From: Acidimicrobiia bacterium | GTDB lineage: Bacteria; Actinomycetota; Acidimicrobiia; Acidimicrobiales; Bin134 | DNA length: 64,000 bases | NCBI GenBank assembly: GCA_022822905.1 | Contig: JAJDYE010000031.1 | Span: 1 to 64,000, forward strand | Reading direction: 5' to 3' | In this document: positions 59,522-64,000 of the stretch, piece after piece | Layout: each line of letters opens with the position of its first letter | Position numbering within the stretch: the stretch's first letter is position 1 | Notes under the pieces: generated by a model | The model's input: the letters and a program-made list of their open reading frames with translations, nothing else | Told to the model about the DNA's origin: nothing | Database searches by the model: none | Translations under genes and position numbers: made by a program

Positions 59522-60466
59522 CTAAAGATCGGGACTGGCCATGGAGCCCGGCCCGTAGCCGAAGCGGTCGAGCATCTCGGGGCGGCGCTGCCAGTTCTTC
59601 TCCACCCCTACGTGCAGCTCCAAGAACACGCCCTTGGGGAGTTGGGCCCGGGCCGCTGTGCCCACCTTCTTGAGCACCATGCCCTTCTTGCCGATCACCA
59701 TGGGCTTCTGCGACTCCCGCTCTACCAGGATCTCCACCTTGATGCGGGGCCACTCCCATTCGGTTACCGCCACGGTTATGGAATGCGGCAGCTCCTCGCG
59801 GGTCACGGCCAGAAGCTGCTCGCGCACCAACTCGGCCACCCAGCGCGCCTCGGGCATGTCGCGAACCATGTCGGGGGGATACAGCGGGGGGCCGGGCGGC
59901 ATGAGCTCGCACAACCGTTCCACCAGGGCGTCCACCCCCTTGCCGGTGCGGGCCGAGGTGGGGAAATACTCGGCGAACCCCAGCTCGCCGGCCGCGGCCA
60001 ACTGGGCCACCACCTTGGAGCGGGGGGCGGCGTCGATCTTGGTCACCACCACGATGGAGTCGGGGCCCAGCCGCTCGGCGATGAACCGGTCTCCCCGCCC
60101 CAGCGGCCGGGTGGCATCGATGCACAAGCACACCACGTCCACATCGTCGGCCGCGTCGACCGCGGTGGCGTTGAGCCGCTCCCCCAGCGCGGTGCGGGGC
60201 TTGTGGATACCAGGGGTATCCACAAATACCACCTGCACTTCGTCGCGGTGCAGCACGCCTCGCACTGCGTGGCGGGTGGTCTGGGCTTTGTCGGAGACGA
60301 TGGCCACCTTGGTGCCCACGATGGCGTTGATGAGGGTGGACTTGCCCGAGTTGGGCCGGCCCAACAGCGTCACGAACCCCGACCGGAAGCCCTCCCACGG
60401 ATTTTGGCCACCAGAGTCGCCGACTGCATCGTCTGTCGGCGTGTCTCCCGGGTTGGCCACGCCCAC
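59522..60466 (-). CDS. era: GTPase Era
   Basis: About 314 residues. G1 GRPNSGKSTLINAIVG, G2 region SDKAQTTRHAVRG, G3 VDTPGIHKPR, G4 TKIDAAPRSK, then a KH domain (IGKKGMVLKKVGTAARAQLP; NWQRRPEMLDRFGYGPG). It assists 16S rRNA maturation and 30S assembly. The GTG at 60466 (or 60460) is taken because a longer version would overlap the divergent smpB start. Confidence 0.93.
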   Translation of the reverse strand: MGVANPGDTPTDDAVGDSGGQNPWEGFRSGFVTLLGRPNSGKSTLINAIVGTKVAIVSDKAQTTRHAVRGVLHRDEVQVVFVDTPGIHKPRTALGERLNATAVDAADDVDVVCLCIDATRPLGRGDRFIAERLGPDSIVVVTKIDAAPRSKVVAQLAAAGELGFAEYFPTSARTGKGVDALVERLCELMPPGPPLYPPDMVRDMPEARWVAELVREQLLAVTREELPHSITVAVTEWEWPRIKVEILVERESQKPMVIGKKGMVLKKVGTAARAQLPKGVFLELHVGVEKNWQRRPEMLDRFGYGPGSMASPDL

Positions 60467-60522
60467 CAGGGTACCGCTCAATTGCCGCTGTCCTGCCCTT
60501 GCCGCCCGGGTACCGTGAGCCA

Positions 60523-61020
60523 ATGGCCGGGCCAAAGCCGGGGACGAATAGCGAGCAAGAGCGCACCAAGGTGGTGGCTACCAATCGCCGCGCCCGGAGG
60601 GACTACGAGATCCTCGACGAGTACGAGGCCGGCCTGGTGTTGGTGGGATCGGAAGTGAAGTCGCTGCGGGAATCCAACGTGACCCTCACCGAGTCGTACG
60701 CCCGCATGGCCGATGGCGAGCTGTGGCTCCAGTCGCTGCACATCGCCCCTTACTCCCACGCCGGAGGCGCCGGCGGCCACGACCCCGACCGCCCCAAGAA
60801 GCTGCTCTTGCACCGGGGCGAGCTCAACCGCATCAAGGCCCGCCTAGAGCAAGACCGCCTTACCCTGGTGCCCCTGTCCCTCTACTTCAAGCAAGGCCGG
60901 GCCAAGGTGCAGATCGGTCTGGCCCGGGGCCGCCGCCGAGCCGACAAGCGTCAGGCCATCGCCGAACAAGACGCCCGCCGCGAGGCTCGCAACGAGATGG
61001 GCCGAGCGGCCAACCCCTGA
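60523..61020 (+). CDS. smpB: SsrA-binding protein SmpB
   Basis: A 165-residue trans-translation partner. Core motifs: NRRARRDYEILDEYEAGLVL, VGSEVKSLRESNVTLTESYA, LLLHRGELNRI, and a basic C-terminal tail (ARGRRRADKRQAIAEQDARR) that enters the ribosomal mRNA channel. It works with the tmRNA encoded 1.3 kb downstream at 62358. The ATG at 60523 gives the usual N-terminal length. Confidence 0.95.
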   Translation: MAGPKPGTNSEQERTKVVATNRRARRDYEILDEYEAGLVLVGSEVKSLRESNVTLTESYARMADGELWLQSLHIAPYSHAGGAGGHDPDRPKKLLLHRGELNRIKARLEQDRLTLVPLSLYFKQGRAKVQIGLARGRRRADKRQAIAEQDARREARNEMGRAANP

Positions 61021-61023
61021 ACT

Positions 61024-62190
61024 TCAATCGAGCAGGGCGTCGGCGCGGACTCGTTCCTGTTCGGCGTGCTCGTGGGCAGGCAAAACGCGCCCAAAGAGCT
61101 GGCGGGTGCGCTCCACGCGGCCGATCACGCCAGGCTCGGGGGTGTAGGCCAGAATGGTTGTGTGGCGGGGTCTTGACTTCTCCCCCACCCTGGTCACCCG
61201 ATGCATCGAGAAGCGGCCCATGAAGATCTGGAGGTCGCCGGGGCGAAGATCCAGGGTTCTCACTCCGCGTCGGCCTCCGGCCACCACCTCGGCGATGGCG
61301 TCGAACCCCTCGTCGTCGGCAATGCGCCGGGCCACGCACAGCTCGGCGGCGTCTACGCCGTAGCGCTGCGCAGCGCGCTCGAAAGCACTTCTAGCCGCAG
61401 CAGTCATGGGCAATTCGGCATTCACACCCGCCTCCAGCTCCTCGATCAGCCCCAGGTCTTTGAGGCACAGCCCGAGCGGAAACGACGGGTCGTAATGGCC
61501 GGCGAAGATGCTCGGGGCGTCATGGCGGGCCACGAAGCTGCCGCCAACGCTGTCGCAGATGGCCTCCCATAGTGTTCGCAAGTCCACATTGTTGGCCACC
61601 CCCACCGCCAGACCCTCCCCCAGCGCGGCCGCAGCAACGAACCACAGCTGGTTGGCAACCAGCTTCACCACGTTGCCGGTGCCCAGTGGCCCGCACTCCA
61701 GCACATTGCCGAGATGTCCCAGCAATTCTCGGGCCGCGGCCACCGGTTCGGGATCGCCGCCCGCGAACACTGTGAGCCGGCCTTGGCGAGCTCCGTCCAC
61801 TGCCCCGGTCACCGGAGCGTCCACTACCGACACACCCTCTGGGGCAGCCGCAGCCAACTCCAGCACCAGCTCTCGGCGGTTAGTGGTGAGATCCACCCAC
61901 ACCGCGCCCGGCTTCATGGCCGCCAAAGCACCGTCCGGCCCAGCCATCACCAATTCCACGTGGTGAGGCGCTGGCAGCGACGTCAACATGAAATCGGCAT
62001 CCTTAGCGCACTGGCGGGCCGACTTCCCCGCTTCCGCACCGGCCTCGACCGCGACACTCAGCGCCTCTTCGCTGAGATCGAACGCAGTCACTGAGTAGCC
62101 CGCGGCCACCAGCCGCCGGCACATGGGCCCGCCCATCGTCCCCAACCCAACGAAACCAATCCGCAGCTGAGCCTCCTCTGATCCGGGCAC
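61024..62190 (-). CDS. Chimeric protein: 3-hydroxyisobutyrate dehydrogenase family fused to the C-terminus of a 2OG-Fe(II) oxygenase
   Basis: A 388-residue protein. Residues 8-290 are a normal HIBADH-type enzyme: FVGLGTMGGPMCRRL cofactor loop, VVDAPVTGAVDGARQG, NVVKLVANQ with the catalytic Lys, and LCLKDLGLIEEL. From about residue 305 the sequence becomes the C-terminus of a 2-oxoglutarate dioxygenase: LRPGDLQIFMGRFSMHRVTR (iron ligand His), RPRHTTILAY, PGVIGRVERTRQLFG. The HxD half of that oxygenase is missing, so the tail cannot be an active oxygenase; the dehydrogenase part looks complete. GTG start. Confidence 0.8.
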   Translation of the reverse strand: MPGSEEAQLRIGFVGLGTMGGPMCRRLVAAGYSVTAFDLSEEALSVAVEAGAEAGKSARQCAKDADFMLTSLPAPHHVELVMAGPDGALAAMKPGAVWVDLTTNRRELVLELAAAAPEGVSVVDAPVTGAVDGARQGRLTVFAGGDPEPVAAARELLGHLGNVLECGPLGTGNVVKLVANQLWFVAAAALGEGLAVGVANNVDLRTLWEAICDSVGGSFVARHDAPSIFAGHYDPSFPLGLCLKDLGLIEELEAGVNAELPMTAAARSAFERAAQRYGVDAAELCVARRIADDEGFDAIAEVVAGGRRGVRTLDLRPGDLQIFMGRFSMHRVTRVGEKSRPRHTTILAYTPEPGVIGRVERTRQLFGRVLPAHEHAEQERVRADALLD

Positions 62191-62357
62191 CTCGCCCTAC
62201 CCGGTTATTGGCGAGAAATCTAGCCCAGAATCCCCGCAGCGTCGGGCCTCTTCAGCCGAGCGAAGCCCGTCAAGAGACAGACTTAGCTACCAAATCCTGG
62301 GGATCGCTGTCGCGCCGGGCCGGTATCATGGCGGGGCACCTTGACAACTGTGCACAC

Positions 62358-62743
62358 GGGGCTGATCGGTTTCGACGTTGGGACCGGGGGCTGCGCTGTG
62401 CGACCCGAGTTGCTCAGACTCGCAAAACGGGGCAACCAACTAAACGGCAAAGACCGTGAACTTCTCGCAGCCTGATCTTTCTGGCCTAGAGAAGAACCGC
62501 GACCGGTAACGGCACGCGGGGCCGGTCCACCGCAGCCCGGCAACAGAAGCGGTGGAGACAGTAGGGACAGACCACTGACGGCGGGAAAGACCGCTGGCTC
62601 CGGGGAACAGACCCGGTGGCGGGCCCCCTAGCGGGGGCCGCCCGACCCGGCGGCGCGGCTGCCATCGACGCCGCACACCGGGAATGGTCGTATCGCAGAC
62701 AGATCTCGCCCAGCGGACGGGGGTTCGATTCCCCCCAGCTCCA
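62358..62743 (+). ncRNA. ssrA: Transfer-messenger RNA (tmRNA)
   Basis: The 5' end GGGGCTGATCGGTTTCGAC and the 3' end (T-arm GGGGGTTCGATTCCCCC then CAGCTCC-A) pair to form the tRNA-like acceptor and T domains about 386 nt apart. The tag frame runs from GCA at 62422 to TGA at 62473-62475 and encodes AKRGNQLNGKDRELLAA, ending in the LAA degradation signal. No CCA is encoded; ACCT follows. It rescues stalled ribosomes with SmpB. Confidence 0.93.
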
Positions 62744-62772
62744 CCTAGCAAGCTCATCCGCGGTTGGGAGCG

Positions 62773-63384
62773 TCATATCTCGGTGGCTCGCCAGCAGTAC
62801 CAGGCGGCGACGCTGCGGTAGGGGCGGAACTGATCGCCTAGTGGTTCCAACTCCTCGGCGGTGGGGGGCTCGGTCCAGCCGTGGGCCAGGCCGTAGCCTT
62901 TGCGAACGCCGAAGTCGCCCACCGGCCACACATCCAGGCGGCGGAGCGAGAAGATCAAGAACATATGGGCGGTCCAGGTGCCGATGCCCCAGACCTGGCT
63001 GAGCTGGTCGACCACCTCTTGATCGGACAGCCGCCCGAGCTTGGCCAAGTCCAGCGAGCCCTGCTCGCAGTGGGCGGCAAGGTCGAGCATCGCCCGGGTC
63101 TTGGCCCCCGACAACCCGGCTTCTCGCAGCGGCTGCTCGCCCAGCGCCAGCACCGCACCCGGCGCCCACTCTGACGCCTGCTCCCGCACCCGACCCCAGA
63201 TGGCCCCGGCCGCCTTGCCGGCCAGTTGCTGGTAGGCAATCTCGCGGCTCAGCACCTCGAACCGCTCCCCCACTGGTGGCTTGGGGCCGAATCGAGCCGG
63301 GCCAAACCGCTGCACGAGCCCGGCCATCACCTCTGAGGTCTGAGCCAACGCATGGCTGGCCTCGGTGAAGCTCACTTTGGCCAC
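62773..63384 (-). CDS. DNA-3-methyladenine glycosylase II family (AlkA-like)
   Basis: A 203-residue HhH-GPD base-excision glycosylase. The helix-hairpin-helix LSQVWGIGTWTAHMFLIFSL is followed by the catalytic Asp in VWPVGDFGVRKGYG. It lacks the N-terminal domain of E. coli AlkA, as in the short actinobacterial forms. It removes alkylated bases. Confidence 0.9.
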   Translation of the reverse strand: MAKVSFTEASHALAQTSEVMAGLVQRFGPARFGPKPPVGERFEVLSREIAYQQLAGKAAGAIWGRVREQASEWAPGAVLALGEQPLREAGLSGAKTRAMLDLAAHCEQGSLDLAKLGRLSDQEVVDQLSQVWGIGTWTAHMFLIFSLRRLDVWPVGDFGVRKGYGLAHGWTEPPTAEELEPLGDQFRPYRSVAAWYCWRATEI

Positions 63385-63412
63385 TTCCTACTCCCGCGAT
63401 AATTCGGACGGG

Positions 63413-64000
63413 TCAGGTCTGGGCCGGGTCGGGAACCGGTTTCACGATAACCCGGGCAATGCGCCGCCCGGTCACCCGCTCCACCAACAGCTCCCAGCCG
63501 TCCACCACCAGCGTCTCCCCCTCTTCGGGCACATGGCCCAGAGTGTTGAAGATCAGGCCGCCCACCGTGTCCCAATCGCCGTTGGGCAGGGGCGCGTCCA
63601 GCACTTCGCTGAGCTCGTCGATGGGCACCCGCCCATTGACCCGCACCGTGCCGGGCGCCACCCGCTCGATCATGGGCTCCTCCACATCGAACTCGTCGAC
63701 GATCTCGCCCACCAGCTCCTCGATGAGGTCTTCCAGCGTGACCACTCCGGCGGTGCCGCCGTACTCGTCCACCACGATGGCGATATGGAACTTCTCGGCC
63801 TGCATCTCCCGCAGCAGCAGCGAGATGCGCTTGGTCTCGGGCACGAAGCGGGGAGCTCTGGCCACCGCTACTGCGGGAGAACCGGAACCCTGGTCCCGCT
63901 CGGCGCGCATCAGGTCTTTGGCGTGGACCACTCCCACCACGTCGTCGATGCCCTCGGCGTACACCGGCACCCGGCTATAGCCGTGCTCGATGACGATGGC
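63413..64000 (-). CDS. CorC/HlyC-type CBS-domain protein, 5' end beyond the window
   Basis: The visible 195 codons include the end of a CBS pair (YSRVPVYAEGIDDVVGVVHA; FHIAIVVDEYGGTAGVVTLE DLIEE in two parts) and the C-terminal CorC_HlyC transporter-associated domain (VNGRVPIDELSEVLDAPLP; GGLIFNTLGHVPEEGETL). The N-terminus, probably with DUF21 membrane spans, lies outside. Such proteins are thought to act in Mg2+/Co2+ export. Often linked to ybeY and era in this gene order. Confidence 0.88.
   Translation of the reverse strand, partial: AIVIEHGYSRVPVYAEGIDDVVGVVHAKDLMRAERDQGSGSPAVAVARAPRFVPETKRISLLLREMQAEKFHIAIVVDEYGGTAGVVTLEDLIEELVGEIVDEFDVEEPMIERVAPGTVRVNGRVPIDELSEVLDAPLPNGDWDTVGGLIFNTLGHVPEEGETLVVDGWELLVERVTGRRIARVIVKPVPDPAQT

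Overview
The window is chromosomal DNA from a high-GC actinobacterium, most likely of the class Acidimicrobiia. The evidence is the strong GC bias, the many GTG starts and apparently leaderless genes, and the density of acyl-CoA, SDR, amidohydrolase and phytanoyl-type catabolic genes. The conserved housekeeping block (CorC/CBS, era, recO, uppS, glyS, PEP-utilizing protein, dnaG, with smpB and ssrA nearby) also fits. No rRNA, CRISPR array, prophage or IS element was seen. The class assignment is inference from gene content.

Layout. 1-9.1 kb: lipid and xenobiotic catabolism (acyl-CoA dehydrogenase end, two kinds of acyl-CoA synthetase, SDR, amidohydrolase, and a chimeric hydantoinase A/B gene). 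9.1-15 kb: mixed small genes with several toxin-antitoxin (TA) loci, some decayed (VapBC, a HicB with a broken HicA, two antitoxin-like genes without toxins), plus SDRs, a flavodoxin, a phosphatase and an MFS exporter. 15.2-17.7 kb: a secreted 15-repeat RCC1-like protein behind a promoter whose spacer contains 15 consecutive G. 17.7-22.6 kb: quinone oxidoreductase, amidohydrolase, acyl-CoA dehydrogenase, engB, HAD phosphatase.

22.8-37.0 kb is a defence island, with the TIR end visibly richer in A+T than its surroundings. On the minus strand lies one tightly coupled run: PLD-nuclease/SF2 helicase, N6-adenine methyltransferase with specificity region (frameshifted near its C-terminus), then two paralogous TIR-domain proteins. 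The start codons are coupled (TGATG between helicase and methyltransferase, 3 nt between methyltransferase and the first TIR). Upstream on the same strand is an AAA ATPase plus subtilase pair like IetAS, then a decayed TA locus and an intact VapBC.

37-50.4 kb: alpha-hydroxy-acid oxidase, phytanoyl-type dioxygenase, a deleted IPNS-like pseudogene, pseudouridine kinase and glycosidase (the kinase gene has lost its DNA-binding N-terminus), valS, modABC, nrdAB. 50.4-64 kb: a degenerate tRNA-like element, dnaG, a PPDK C-terminal half, glyS, intact HicAB, recO, uppS, a DinG-like helicase, era, smpB, a HIBADH-dioxygenase chimera, ssrA (tmRNA), an AlkA-type glycosylase and the end of a CorC/CBS protein.

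A recurring theme is internal deletion: at least six loci are fusions or truncations in which the middle or one end of a normal gene (or of two neighbouring genes) is missing.
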